Positions 16,740 to 26,900 are shown, numbered from the stretch's first letter. The stretch: 64,000 nt of DNA from Rhodobium gokarnense (GCF_025961475.1 NZ_JAOQNS010000010.1:62001-126000); one strand, 5' to 3'. Numbers and translations: made by a program. Notes: generated by a model from the letters alone, not told the origin.

Positions 16740-17744
16740 ATGACCTTATGGAAAAAACTCGCTCTCAGCGCCGTCGCGCTCGGCGCCATGGTCGGCACCA
16801 GCAGCATTGCTTCTGCCGACGACGTGCAGATCACCACCGTCGTCAAGCTGGCCGGTGAGACCTGGTTCACCCGCATGGATGAGGGTGTCGTCCAGTACGG
16901 CAAAGAGACCGACGGCGTGACCACCAACGAAATCGGCCCGGGCAAGGCCGACGCCGCCCAGCAGGTCCGCCTCATCGAAGACCTGATCGCCAAGAATGTC
17001 GACGCCATCGCCGTCGTTCCCTTCGACCCGCCGATGCTGGAAGGTGTGCTGAAGCGCGCCATGGATCGCGGCATCAAGGTGATGACGCACGAGGCCGACA
17101 ACCTGAAGAACACTCAGGTCGACATGGAGGCGTTCGACAACGCCGCCTTCGGCGCGCACTTCAACGACCAGCTCGCCGACTGCATGGGCAAGACGGGCAC
17201 CTGGACGAGCTTCGTCGGCTCGCTCGGCAGCCTGACCCACGTCCAGTGGGCCGACGCCTCGGCGGCGAACGCTGCGGAAAAATACCCCGACATGAAGCTC
17301 GTCTCGCCGAAGAACGAGTCCTTCAACGACGCCAACACCGCCTACAACAAGACCAAGGAACTGCTGAAAAAGTACCCGAACCTGAAGGGTATCCAGGGCG
17401 GTTCCGCGGTGGATCCGATCGGCATCGGCCGCGCGCTTGAGGAAGCCGGCCTCGTCGGCAAGATCTGCGTCTACGGCATCGGCATGCCGAACGACACCAG
17501 CCGCTACCTGAAGAGCGGCGCGGTCACCGGCATCAGCCTGTGGGATCCGAAGGACGCCGGCTTCGTCATGAACAAGATCGCCAAGATGCTGATCGACGGC
17601 GAAGAGTTCACCGACGGCATGGACCTCGGCGTTCCCGGCTACACCAACATGAAGCTGAAGCAGGGTCCGGGCAAGGGCATCATCCTGACCGGCCAGGCCT
17701 GGATCGACGTCAACAAGGACAACCTCGACAAGTACGACTTCTGA
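16740..17744 (+). CDS. Periplasmic sugar-binding protein (LsrB/RhaS-type)
   Basis: A 334-residue solute receptor for the sugar ABC importer. A Sec signal (KKLALSAVALGAMVGTSSIASA, split by eye) ends near residue 26, before DDVQITTVVKL. The fold is the ribose-binding type I clamp: VVKLAGETWFTRM, an AVVPFDPPMLEGVLKRA domain-crossing segment and FVGSLGSLTHVQWAD. Within that class it resembles AI-2/rhamnose-type receptors. The ATG at 16740 follows GGAGAGGAAGG, a strong ribosome site. A perfect hairpin just after the gene probably protects its mRNA, as is usual for abundant binding proteins. Ligand is not readable; the kinases nearby suggest a ketose or polyol. Confidence 0.9.
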   Translation: MTLWKKLALSAVALGAMVGTSSIASADDVQITTVVKLAGETWFTRMDEGVVQYGKETDGVTTNEIGPGKADAAQQVRLIEDLIAKNVDAIAVVPFDPPMLEGVLKRAMDRGIKVMTHEADNLKNTQVDMEAFDNAAFGAHFNDQLADCMGKTGTWTSFVGSLGSLTHVQWADASAANAAEKYPDMKLVSPKNESFNDANTAYNKTKELLKKYPNLKGIQGGSAVDPIGIGRALEEAGLVGKICVYGIGMPNDTSRYLKSGAVTGISLWDPKDAGFVMNKIAKMLIDGEEFTDGMDLGVPGYTNMKLKQGPGKGIILTGQAWIDVNKDNLDKYDF

Positions 17745-17770
17745 TCCTCCCGAAGTCGCCTTGCCAAACT

Positions 17771-17794
17771 CCTGCGGGGCAATCGCCCCGCAGG
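17771..17794 (+). terminator. Strong hairpin after the sugar-binding-protein gene
   Basis: CCTGCGGGGC and GCCCCGCAGG form a perfect 10-bp stem with an AATC loop, 26 bases after the stop. There is no T-run, so partial termination or 3'-end protection of the binding-protein message is likelier than full termination; the ATPase gene continues downstream on the same strand. Confidence 0.5.
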
Positions 17795-17883
17795 CCCTTC
17801 GGCCGGGACCCGTCGCCGGACAACAGCCGGCGGTGCGCCGCCCGAACGAACCTCAAGAAAGCCGGATTTCCCGGGTGCCTGGA

Positions 17884-19470
17884 ATGGATAGCAGCGCAAC
17901 TTCTCCACTGATGCCCGAGGGCAGCGCATCGACGGTCGGCGCCACGCCGTTTCTGGAGCTTTCCGGCATCCACAAGCGCTTTGCCGGTGTCCATGCCCTG
18001 CGCGGCGTCAGCACCACGATCGAGGCCGGCCAGATCTATCACCTGATGGGTGAGAACGGCAGCGGCAAGAGCACGCTGATCAAGATCATCTCCGGCGCCC
18101 AGCCAGCCGACGAGGGCAGCATCCTCATCGACGGCAAGGAAGTCACCTCGCTGACGCCGCTCGGCGCGCTGTCGGCCGGCATCGAGACGGTCTACCAGGA
18201 CCTGTCGCTGCTGCCGAACCTCACCGTCACCGAAAACATTTCGCTCTCCCAGCAACTGGTCGAGGCCAAGGGCCGGCTGTCGTCGCAGATCGACCGCGCG
18301 CGGCTCGATGCCACCGCCGTCAAGGCGCTGGAGGCGGTGGGCCTGCCGACCGATCCGGCGTTCCGCTCGCTGCTGGTGGAAGAGCTTCCGATCGCCACGC
18401 GCCAGCTCGTGGCGATCGCGCGCGTTATCGCCGTCAAGGCCAAGCTCGTCATCATGGACGAGCCGACCTCGGCGCTGACCAAGCGCGAGGTGGACAACCT
18501 CATCGAGGTCGTCGGCCAGTTGCGCGAAAGCGGCGTCGCCGTCCTCTTCGTCACCCACAAGCTCGACGAGTCCAAGTCGATCGGCGGCCGCTTCATCGTC
18601 CTTCGCGACGGCGAACTGGTGAAGGAAGGCGACATCAAGGATCACGAAAAGGACGAACTCAGCTTCTGGATGACCGGCAAGAGGCTGGACGCCTCGCGCT
18701 ATCGCCGCGCCGATATCGGCGCGCCCGGCCTGCTTGAGGTCAAGGACCTCCGGCGCCGGCGGGATTTCGCCGATGTCAGCTTTTCGCTCGCCAAGGGCGA
18801 GATCCTCGGCATCGCCGGCCTGCTCGACTCCGGCCGCAACGAACTCGCCCGGGCGCTCGCTGGAGTGACGCCCGCCGACGGCGGGGAGATACGGGTCGAC
18901 GGCAAAGCCGTCGCGCTGCGCCAACCGGTCGATGCCATTGACGCCGGCATCGGCTATGTGCCGGAGGATCGCCTGTCCGAAGGGCTGTTCCTGGAAAAAC
19001 CGATCAGCGCCAACATCGTCGTGCAGATCCTCGACCGCATCAAGAACCGGCTCGGCATGATCGATGCCGGCGAAAGCCGCAAGCTGTCCGAGGCGATTGC
19101 CGAGCAGTTGCACATCGTCGCCGCCGACCTGAAGAACCCGGTGCAGTCGCTGTCCGGCGGCAACCAGCAGCGGGTGCTGATCGGGCGCGGCCTTGCGACC
19201 CAGCCGAAGCTCTTTGTCCTGCACGGCCCGACCGTCGGCGTCGATGTCGGCTCCAAGGACACCATCTTCCGCATCATCCAGAAGCTCGCCGGCGAGGGCA
19301 TGGGCGTCATCATCGTCAGCGACGACCTGCCCGAGCTGTTGCAGAACTGCGACCGCATCATGGTGATGCGCAAGGGCCGGATCGCCGAGACGTTCGATGC
19401 CGAACGGGTCGACGAGGACATGCTCTATCACGCGCTCGCCAGCGAGAAGGCCCCGGAGGCAGGATCATGA
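17884..19470 (+). CDS. Sugar ABC transporter ATPase with two nucleotide-binding domains
   Basis: A 528-residue RbsA/LsrA-type ATPase. Domain 1 has Walker A MGENGSGKSTLIK, the Q-loop region TVYQDLSLLPNLTV and a good Walker B VIMDEPTSALT, but its signature loop is degenerate (LPIATRQLVAIAR). Domain 2 has the degenerate first motif LLDSGRNELARAL normal for this family, an intact LSGGNQQRVLIGRG, and an unusual Walker B: LFVLHGPTVGVDVG, where the expected D-E pair is H-G. So each composite site has a defect, which suggests asymmetric ATP use. The ATG at 17884 was chosen because domain 1 begins about 20 residues later; a longer reading extends through the hairpin. It overlaps the next permease by four bases. 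Confidence 0.88.
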   Translation: MDSSATSPLMPEGSASTVGATPFLELSGIHKRFAGVHALRGVSTTIEAGQIYHLMGENGSGKSTLIKIISGAQPADEGSILIDGKEVTSLTPLGALSAGIETVYQDLSLLPNLTVTENISLSQQLVEAKGRLSSQIDRARLDATAVKALEAVGLPTDPAFRSLLVEELPIATRQLVAIARVIAVKAKLVIMDEPTSALTKREVDNLIEVVGQLRESGVAVLFVTHKLDESKSIGGRFIVLRDGELVKEGDIKDHEKDELSFWMTGKRLDASRYRRADIGAPGLLEVKDLRRRRDFADVSFSLAKGEILGIAGLLDSGRNELARALAGVTPADGGEIRVDGKAVALRQPVDAIDAGIGYVPEDRLSEGLFLEKPISANIVVQILDRIKNRLGMIDAGESRKLSEAIAEQLHIVAADLKNPVQSLSGGNQQRVLIGRGLATQPKLFVLHGPTVGVDVGSKDTIFRIIQKLAGEGMGVIIVSDDLPELLQNCDRIMVMRKGRIAETFDAERVDEDMLYHALASEKAPEAGS

Positions 19471-20495
19471 GCGATTTCGTCTGGAGCAGCGCCACCTCCG
19501 AGGACCAGTCCTCCATGAAGCGCATCGGCCGCTGGCTGATCCGCAACCCGCCCGTCTTCACCCTCATCCTGATCGTGCTCGTCAGCGTCACCATCGGCGC
19601 CATCGCGCCGGAGTTCTGGCAGGTCTCGAACATCTTCGACATGGCCCGCGCGTCGGTGGTCACGGGCCTCTTCGGCCTCGGCTTCCTCGTCATCCTGGCG
19701 GCCGGCGGCATCGACCTGTCGTTCACGGCGATCGCCGCCCTGATGATGTACTGGATCACCACGGCGATCGCGGCGTCTGCGCCGTGGATGCCGATGCCGG
19801 TGATCCTCCTCATCTCGGCCCTCGGCGGCACGCTGATCGGCATCGGCAACGGCCTCCTCGTCCATTACCTGAGGGCGCCGGCGCTGATCGTCACCATCGG
19901 CACAAGCTACGTCATCCGCGGTTTCCTGTTGACGTTCATCGGCACCGAACTGTTCGTGAACATCCCGCTGCCGATCGAGGAATTCGGCAAATACGAGCTG
20001 TGGCGGGTGCAGACCGATACCGGATCGATCGCCATCCTGCCGGCCTATGTGCTGATGCTGGTGGCCGCGGCCATCGTCACCTGGTGGATCCTCAACCGGA
20101 CCCTGATGGGCCGGGCGATCTTCGCCATCGGCGGCAATTCGTCGATCGCCGAGCGGCTAGGCTACGACGCGCGCAAGGTGCAGGTCTTCGTCTTTGCCTT
20201 TTCCGGGTTCCTCGCCGGTATCGCCGGCATGCTGCACGTCTCCGCCAACCGGATCGCCAATCCGTTCGATCTTATGGGAACGGAGCTCGGCGTCATCGCC
20301 TCCGTCGTCCTCGGCGGTGCGCGCATCACCGGCGGCGGCGGCAGCGTCATCGGCACCATCCTCGGTGTCGTCCTGGTGACGCTGGTCAACAACGTGCTGA
20401 TCCTCGCCGGCATTCCGAGCACCTGGCAGACCCTCGTCGTCGGCTGCTTCATCGTCTTGGCCGGTGCCGTGTTCGGAACGCGCAAGTCGGCCTGA
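19467..20495 (+). CDS. Sugar ABC transporter permease (RbsC/LsrD-type), second copy
   Basis: A 342-residue permease that starts in an ATGA overlap with the ATPase gene. The N-terminus is hydrophilic (30 residues), then WLIRNPPVFTLILIVLVSV and further membrane segments, with GFLVILAAGGIDLSFTAIAAL, the conserved intramembrane block of this class, and FAIGGNSSIAERLGYDARKV, the ATPase-contact loop with the normal GGN. The C-terminus GGGGSVIGTILGVVLVTLVNN is typical. It pairs with the permease at 15682. The two differ in sequence, which argues for a heterodimer rather than a recent duplication. Confidence 0.9.
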   Translation: MSDFVWSSATSEDQSSMKRIGRWLIRNPPVFTLILIVLVSVTIGAIAPEFWQVSNIFDMARASVVTGLFGLGFLVILAAGGIDLSFTAIAALMMYWITTAIAASAPWMPMPVILLISALGGTLIGIGNGLLVHYLRAPALIVTIGTSYVIRGFLLTFIGTELFVNIPLPIEEFGKYELWRVQTDTGSIAILPAYVLMLVAAAIVTWWILNRTLMGRAIFAIGGNSSIAERLGYDARKVQVFVFAFSGFLAGIAGMLHVSANRIANPFDLMGTELGVIASVVLGGARITGGGGSVIGTILGVVLVTLVNNVLILAGIPSTWQTLVVGCFIVLAGAVFGTRKSA

Positions 20496-20609
20496 GACCG
20501 GAGGCGACCGGGTATTTGAGACCACCAATAACCAAGAAAAAAACCGGGAAGACGGAACGGTAGGGATCGCGGCGCTTTGAAGGCCCGCGACCGATTTGGA
20601 GGAAAACTT

Positions 20610-21560
20610 ATGGCTTTTGATGTCAGTGTTGTCGGGCTTTATATTCTTGATGTTCTGGGCCGCCCGGTCGACGGCATTCCCCCCGGCGGCGAACTGCGCT
20701 TCATCGACGAGATCCGCCTCACCGTTGCCGGCACGGCCGGCGGCACCGCGGTCGACTGCGCCAAGCTCGGCCTGAAGACGCGGGCGGTCGGTGCCGTCGG
20801 CGAGGACGAGAAGGCCGACTTCGTGCTCCACACGCTGCAGACCTTCGGCGTCGATGTCGGCGCGATGCGCCGGCTCGCCGGTATCCCGACGTCGGCCACC
20901 ATCCTCAATGTGCGTCCGAACGGCGACCGGCCGGCGCTGCACCGGCGCGGCGCGTCCGACGCCTTCACCCTGGATGAGGCGGATTACGGCGATGTGCTCG
21001 ACGCCAAATTCGTTCATGTCGGCGGCATGCCGCTGCTCGCCGCCTTCGACGGCGCGCCGACCTCGGCCTTCCTGAAGGCCGCCAAGGAGGCCGGCTGCAC
21101 CACCACCTTCGATCTGTTGTCGGCAACGCCGGAGACCGTCGACGTGCTGCGGCCGTCGCTTCCTTACGTCGACTATTTCGTTCCCAGCATCGAGGACGCC
21201 TCGGCGATGAGCGGGCGCAGCGATCCGGAGGACGCGGCCATGTTCTTCCGCGACCTCGGCGCCGGCAACTGCCTCATCACCTGCGGCGGCGAGGGCTGCG
21301 TGGCGATGACCGCGGACACGGTGATCCGGCTGCCGGCCTTCGATGTGGACGTCAAGGACACCACCGGCTGCGGCGATGCCTTCACCGCCGGGCTCATCGC
21401 CGGTCTCTCCCACGACTGGGACATCGAGAAATCGGTCCGCTTCGCCTCCGCCTGCGGCGCCCTGGTCGCCACCGGCCTCGGCTCGGACGCCGGCATCGTC
21501 AGCTTCGAGGAAACCGAGGCGTTCATGAACTCCGCGCGCGAGCGAAGCCTCGTCGCCTGA
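20610..21560 (+). CDS. PfkB-family carbohydrate kinase
   Basis: A 316-residue ribokinase-fold kinase. Signature elements are AGGTAVDCAKLGLKTRAVGAVGEDE (about residues 48-72, read in two parts) and the catalytic block DTTGCGDAFTAGLIAGL, with D256 as the expected base. The usual GAGD is GCGD here. ATG 20610 has GGAGG at a proper distance; an earlier in-frame start lies within that ribosome site region. It closes the rightward sugar operon. It might phosphorylate the imported sugar or a pathway intermediate, so this operon encodes two chemically different kinases. Substrate unknown. It converges on the AAA gene, leaving 28 bases between them. Confidence 0.9.
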   Translation: MAFDVSVVGLYILDVLGRPVDGIPPGGELRFIDEIRLTVAGTAGGTAVDCAKLGLKTRAVGAVGEDEKADFVLHTLQTFGVDVGAMRRLAGIPTSATILNVRPNGDRPALHRRGASDAFTLDEADYGDVLDAKFVHVGGMPLLAAFDGAPTSAFLKAAKEAGCTTTFDLLSATPETVDVLRPSLPYVDYFVPSIEDASAMSGRSDPEDAAMFFRDLGAGNCLITCGGEGCVAMTADTVIRLPAFDVDVKDTTGCGDAFTAGLIAGLSHDWDIEKSVRFASACGALVATGLGSDAGIVSFEETEAFMNSARERSLVA

Positions 21561-21588
21561 GGCGGGATCGGGGAAGTACTACTGCACC

Positions 21589-23814
21589 CTATTCCAAGGC
21601 CACATGGAGATTGAGCTGGCTGGCAATCGGCAGGTCCGACAGGCCGAGGGTGGTTTTTTCCGGCCCTGACGCCATGGAACGCAGCACGAGCTCTATCGAG
21701 CGTGCTCCGTGTCGATATGTCCACTCGATCAGAAGGGCATCCACGAGCGCAGGTTCGATCGAAGCGGTTTTGCCGCCCTCGGATATGATGCAGGGAAGGT
21801 GCTTTTCGATCTGCCGGCGGATCAGGATGGCGCGGCGCAGAAGATGCTCATGGTCCGGGGTTGCGCCCGTTGGTTCGGTCTGCGGATCCGGTCCCTTGAT
21901 GTTGAGAAAGCCGCTGAGGCGTGAAACGAAATCGGGAAGCTTCTTGCGCTTGTCTTCCTTGGAATAGACTTCTTTGGAAGGCGCTTGCTTGTTTTCGGTC
22001 TGATCTTGGCCGTGCGGATCCTTTTCTTCTGGCTCGGCGTTGGCCGGGATGCGTGGGCAGAAGTCCTGCATCCGATGGACGGTTCCGCCGGCAAAGACGA
22101 AGATCCCCCGGCCAACGGGCCGCAGCGCATCGCCCTCGCGGAACAGACCGTCCTGCATCGGAGCGAGGAAATATTTGACCAACTCGCGGTCGCGGGAGTC
22201 GAACTCGTCGAAGAAGCAGAGCGGCGTCTTGCCTTTCAGATTCGCATCCCGGATGTCGTGAAAGAAGCGCGGCAGTTGGACCTCGTCCGCCTGGGAAAGG
22301 TTGAACTCCAGGATCGGAACCTCATCCTCGGAGACCAACTGTTTGACGCCGAACGATTTGCCTGCTCCCGGTGGGCCGAAAACTGCAATGGACAGGGGTT
22401 TGGTCAAAGAGGTGCGTGCCAGGTAGTCCTTGATCAGGACGTCGATGGCACGCAAGCCCTCGATCTCTTCCCGGTCCACCGTCCAGAGTTCCTTGAACCG
22501 TCCGTGCGGGAGGTTCTCGAGTACCCTTTCGACACCCTCGACGATGATCCTTCGCCCGAGCTCGCGGAAAACGTCCGGCGTATTGCTCGAGGGAGCGACT
22601 GCGCTGACGCTGGTCGCCAGAAGGCTTATGTTGGCCGCGTCTTTGGACGGGATCAGGGTAATGTACCGGGCATGGTCCGATCCGGGCTTGGCCTCTGCCG
22701 CCCGTTTCTCGTGCTCCATGAGAAGATTTGGAACGGACGGCATCCTGAGGTCGGTACCGTCTTCCAAAAAGTAGCTCTCGGCGTAGAGCCGCGACGCCAG
22801 CAGCGCCTTTGCAACCGCGTCGTGCAAGCTCTTTTTCGGGGCGGGCAGGGCATTCACCAGGGCAGCAAGGAAACAGTTCATCTTGCCCACCATGTAGCCC
22901 GGGAGCAGACGGGAAACCTCGTATTCGGCGCGCATCGGGTCGCAGATCAGCGCGATTGAGGGATTTGCGGCATTCCCGGTCACGACCATCGCCCCTTCGA
23001 CGTCAAAAAGCACGACGAGATCATCGCTTTCATCGAGCAACTCTGATCCGACGTGGCCGGAGACAAGCGAATTGTGCGTGTCCTCGACAATCCGGTCCCA
23101 TGACGGGCACCGGGCGATCTGCATGCCGTGATGCCGCAGGTCGTCGGCATGGACGACGAGCACTCTGCGCGCGGCGTGTTTGGCACCGGCGAACTTTTTC
23201 CAGGCCAACCCCTCTGCGAGCGGCAGGTGCATTTTCATGACGATCTGGGCAGGGTCGCCGTGCTTCTTGGCAAGGCGGTCCATCAGCGCGCAGAACGCGT
23301 TGTCCTTGTCGTCCTGCGAATGACGCAATTCATTGCCTGCGTCGCTGATTGCAATGACATCCGGCCGGACATTCCGGTCCGGAACGGTGATGGCGATCTT
23401 TCTCGGCGACGGGCGGCCCTTGTAGCCGGCAAACTCCCGCACGCGCAGCCGGGACGTTTCGGGCTCGTGGTTGGTTTGCACGCCCTGGAATGACGTGGGA
23501 CGCCCTGTGGATTCGTCGATCTTGCACTGTCCCAGGAACGCCAGCGATGTCAGGGACGCCTCCCGCGGCGAGATGGTTGGCCGGATCACGTCCAGGGTAT
23601 CGGAATACCAGCCCAGCATCTCGGCAGCCATGTCGACACCGGCCTGCGCAGGAGTGAAACGCCGCCATTGGTCGTGGTTCTGCCAGTCTCGCGACGGCGT
23701 TTCCGTGTCCTTGCTCGCGGCATAACCTCCCTGCCGCCGCAGCCTGAGAATGTACTCGTCCTTCGTGCGGTCACCGAAAAGGACGACCTGTCGCCGACGC
23801 GTGCCACCAGGCAT
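21589..23814 (-). CDS. AAA ATPase with possible ribokinase-like N-terminal half, candidate defence partner
   Basis: A 741-residue protein of no named family that I recognise. The C-terminal half holds a AAA module: Walker A FGPPGAGKS at residues 479-487, Walker B LCFFDEFDS at 532-540, a sensor-like GIFVFAGGTVHRM near 575, and a helical lid with YRHGARSIELVLRSM close to the end. A charged Lys/Glu-rich stretch (about 590-640) looks disordered. The N-terminal half has AISDAGNELRH (156-164), IVMKMHLPLAEGLAW (191-205), VLVVHADDLRHHG (218-230) and DDLVVLFDVEGAMVV, a spacing that recalls PfkB/ribokinase-like folds; that link is my impression. ATG 23814 was preferred over a TTG at 23835. It is divergent from the SIR2-like giant gene, 168 bases away. 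Confidence 0.7.
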   Translation of the reverse strand: MPGGTRRRQVVLFGDRTKDEYILRLRRQGGYAASKDTETPSRDWQNHDQWRRFTPAQAGVDMAAEMLGWYSDTLDVIRPTISPREASLTSLAFLGQCKIDESTGRPTSFQGVQTNHEPETSRLRVREFAGYKGRPSPRKIAITVPDRNVRPDVIAISDAGNELRHSQDDKDNAFCALMDRLAKKHGDPAQIVMKMHLPLAEGLAWKKFAGAKHAARRVLVVHADDLRHHGMQIARCPSWDRIVEDTHNSLVSGHVGSELLDESDDLVVLFDVEGAMVVTGNAANPSIALICDPMRAEYEVSRLLPGYMVGKMNCFLAALVNALPAPKKSLHDAVAKALLASRLYAESYFLEDGTDLRMPSVPNLLMEHEKRAAEAKPGSDHARYITLIPSKDAANISLLATSVSAVAPSSNTPDVFRELGRRIIVEGVERVLENLPHGRFKELWTVDREEIEGLRAIDVLIKDYLARTSLTKPLSIAVFGPPGAGKSFGVKQLVSEDEVPILEFNLSQADEVQLPRFFHDIRDANLKGKTPLCFFDEFDSRDRELVKYFLAPMQDGLFREGDALRPVGRGIFVFAGGTVHRMQDFCPRIPANAEPEEKDPHGQDQTENKQAPSKEVYSKEDKRKKLPDFVSRLSGFLNIKGPDPQTEPTGATPDHEHLLRRAILIRRQIEKHLPCIISEGGKTASIEPALVDALLIEWTYRHGARSIELVLRSMASGPEKTTLGLSDLPIASQLNLHVALE

Positions 23815-23982
23815 GTCTGCAAACCCCACATCCAATTTGATCTAAATCTTAATCTTGCATCTTGCAGTTGTTTTGGGAAGTATTGTTGCTCGCAATCCCG
23901 GCCGTCCTTGCAAGCGTTTTGCTTCCTTTGTGTCGGCCGGACCAGGCTCGCGAAGAAGTCTATTGCGTTTTTGGGGGGATGA
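23815..23982. promoter_or_regulatory. Divergent promoter between AAA and SIR2-STAND genes
   Basis: A 168-base gap, AT-rich on its left side. It contains a tandem 7-bp repeat, ATCTTGC at 23852-23858 and 23859-23865, preceded by the related ATCTAAATCTTA. The right end carries GGGGGG at 23973-23978 as the ribosome site for the giant gene. No confident -35/-10 pair could be assigned. A shared control point for both genes is inferred. Confidence 0.35.
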
Positions 23983-26900
23983 ATGGCGTCCGGAGACTCC
24001 GACGAAAACAACGAAGCGTTTTTTGCAGCAGTACGCGAGCAATTGCGCTACTGGCCCTACACGATACACCAGATCGACGACACGCTCGACATCGGTCTGA
24101 TCGAGGGGCGGGGCAAACAGCTACTCTTTCGTGCGATCAACGCCCGCAATCTCACGGCCTTCGCCGGCTCGGGCCTATCGGTGGCCTATGGCCGGCTCGG
24201 CTGGCGCGAATGGCAGGACGAGCAGTTGCGCGTGGCGCGGCGGAACGCACGGGCCTTCCTCGACGTGGTGGAAAAGGCCCAGGAACGGAACCTTATCCTC
24301 ACGAACCTCGTTCGGCCCGCGATCGACTGGGGGACCGCCGAGCCTTGGGCGAATGACCGGGAGCGGCGTGCTCTTTGGGACGACATTCATGACGACAAGT
24401 TCAAGGACTTTGGACAGAAACGGCGTCACAACGCCTGGAGCTGGCTGCGCAGTCGGGGCCGCGCCCTCGCCCATGCCCGCCACCAGGTGTCGCGTCTGAA
24501 TGGGACATTCTCGCTGGTCGGAGAGGAAGAGGGAACTTTTCCAGGTGGTGAAGATCTCCCGGTGAAATTTGAGATCGCCCAGCAACTGCACAATGAATTG
24601 CGCCGGCACCTGGAACTGTTCCTTCCACGGAGGGACGAACCTTGCGATGAGAATCCTGCAAATGTCGAGAAATGGCTCAAGAACGCTTGGTCCGGCGCGC
24701 TTCAAGATGAGAAAAAGTCAGCTCCGATCGAAACGTTGGACGAACTCAAGAAAATCGTGAACAGCCGCTCGGGCATACTCGATCGGGAACCCTATGAAAA
24801 CTGTTTTAGAGAGTTCGCGAAAGCAATGCTGCGACCGGAGGCCCGTCTCGCCTTTGAGACGCTGGCCAAGGTTCTGCTGGTCGACGAGTGTCCGCACGCC
24901 ATGTTGCTGCTCCGCAAGGGGCTGCTGTGTGGTCGCGACCTCGACGAGGTCGACGACGGGTCGCAGGAAAGCAAGCAAATCCGCGAGGTTGTAAACGACC
25001 TGGAGAGACGGCTTGACGTGTTCGGGACGGAGAACCTGAAGCGCGATCTGGACGGTATTCGAGAGCGGCCGGAACGCTACCGGGTTCTCACGCCTTTTCG
25101 GTTCGATCGGTTTGATGCCATCCGTGCGAAAGCCGTTGAGAAGATGGATAGTCCCGAGACCTGGCGCGATCTCGATGCCGTTTTGTCGAAATGCCTGCCG
25201 CGCTACGATCCGCAGCGAGATGAGACTTACCTCACGCCGAGCTCCCGTTTTCTCGTGCCGGTCTATCTGGCGCTCTGTCCAAGGCCGGACAAGGCGATCG
25301 ATGCGGAAGATACCAACTCCAAATATTTCCTGAGACCGGAAGCGGGTGACTTCAAGAACCGGCGTTCGATCCTCCATCAACGCCTCGATCCCCTTGCCAC
25401 GACTTTCCAGAGCCTGGGAATTCGCCGTTACGTTACGACGAACTACGACTTCGAAATCGAACGTTTCTTTCAGGACCATGGCTACCGGAACTTTCCGCCG
25501 CGGGAAGCCACTCCCGATGGGGGCGCTTCCGGTTGGGATGGAACGAACCCGGACATGTTCAGGCGGGACGGCATCGGCGGCGAGCTGCGTGACCAGACCT
25601 TCACCCGCAGCCGGGCGGCGGGTCTCACCCGTTTTGCGCTCGAAAACGGCCGGCAGGATGCGGGCGTTTATCATTTGCACGGCCGGGCGACCCAAAAGGA
25701 TTCCCTCGTCATCACCGAGCGCGACTACATGAATCTCTACCTTGCGCAGGACGAGCATCGCGACACGGTGGACGAAGGCATATCGATGGTGTTTTCGGGG
25801 GCGCCGCTGTTGTTCCTCGGGCTCGGCATGGGCGAAACGGATCTTCTTCGACCGCTGCGGCAGTTCATATCGAACCGCGACCGGACCGTCGGTTACACTT
25901 CCATCGCCTTTCTGCCAGCAGATGGCTCGATCGGGGCCCGCACGAAGTTCGCTTCGGCGCTTTATCTTCGCTACGGCGTTCACACCATTTTCTACGGAAG
26001 TGGGAGGATCGGTCTGCCGTCGCGACCGGAGGGCGAGGGCGAAGGAGCGACGTCGGACGCGCCTGAGCGCGGTCTAGACTGGCTTAACCGCATGCTGGCG
26101 CTCACAAGGGCGCTCAAGAAAATGGCCGAGAAGTGGCTGGAGCACGTCAGGGACGGCGATCGTTCGAAAAATACTTTGACCTCGGCCGAAGATGTGGCCA
26201 AGCACCTTTGCGATGCGCTGGGGCCTTTGGGATCGGATCTCGCTTCAACACCGAACGAAGCGAACGACAAAATTGCGCTGCATTTCCTGCTTGGTGTCGA
26301 TGGGACGACGTCCTGTAAGGATCTCGCACAAGGTCTTCTCGTCAGCGGACCGGATCGTCGTGGCAAGCGTGGGGACGTGCGGCTGCGGACGTGCCGGTTT
26401 TCGCCGACCCGACCCAAGGCGGATCGTGCCAAGAGCCGGCACACTGACGAGGACAGCCTGGTTGACGGCGAACCATATGTCGGTCGCTACACCAGTATCC
26501 TGAACGAACTGCTCCGAATGGCGCTCAAGACGCCGGCAACGTTCAGCGACCGGGCCGACGGCGATTTGATACGGGACTTGTCGGCCCGCATCATCGCCCT
26601 TCAGGGCTTGAGCAGTGCATTCATCACCGGCAGTCTGAATGCCGGCCTGGAAGGCCTGGCGCGCGAACAACGCGCGTGGTGGAAGCGCTGGCAGGACCCT
26701 CCCAAGCATCGGATCGCCTTGTTTCAGGCCATGCCCGGTTTTCGCAGGGAGGGGCCCAAACGCTTTGTGCGCCATCGTGTGGACAGCGTCATCACTGACC
26801 TTGCCCGGGCCGAGAAAACGTTCTGCAGCGGCCCTCTTCTGGCCGAGAAGCCGGGCGAACCGGCACAACTGCAGGCCTGCAATCGGACGGGCGTTCGGGC

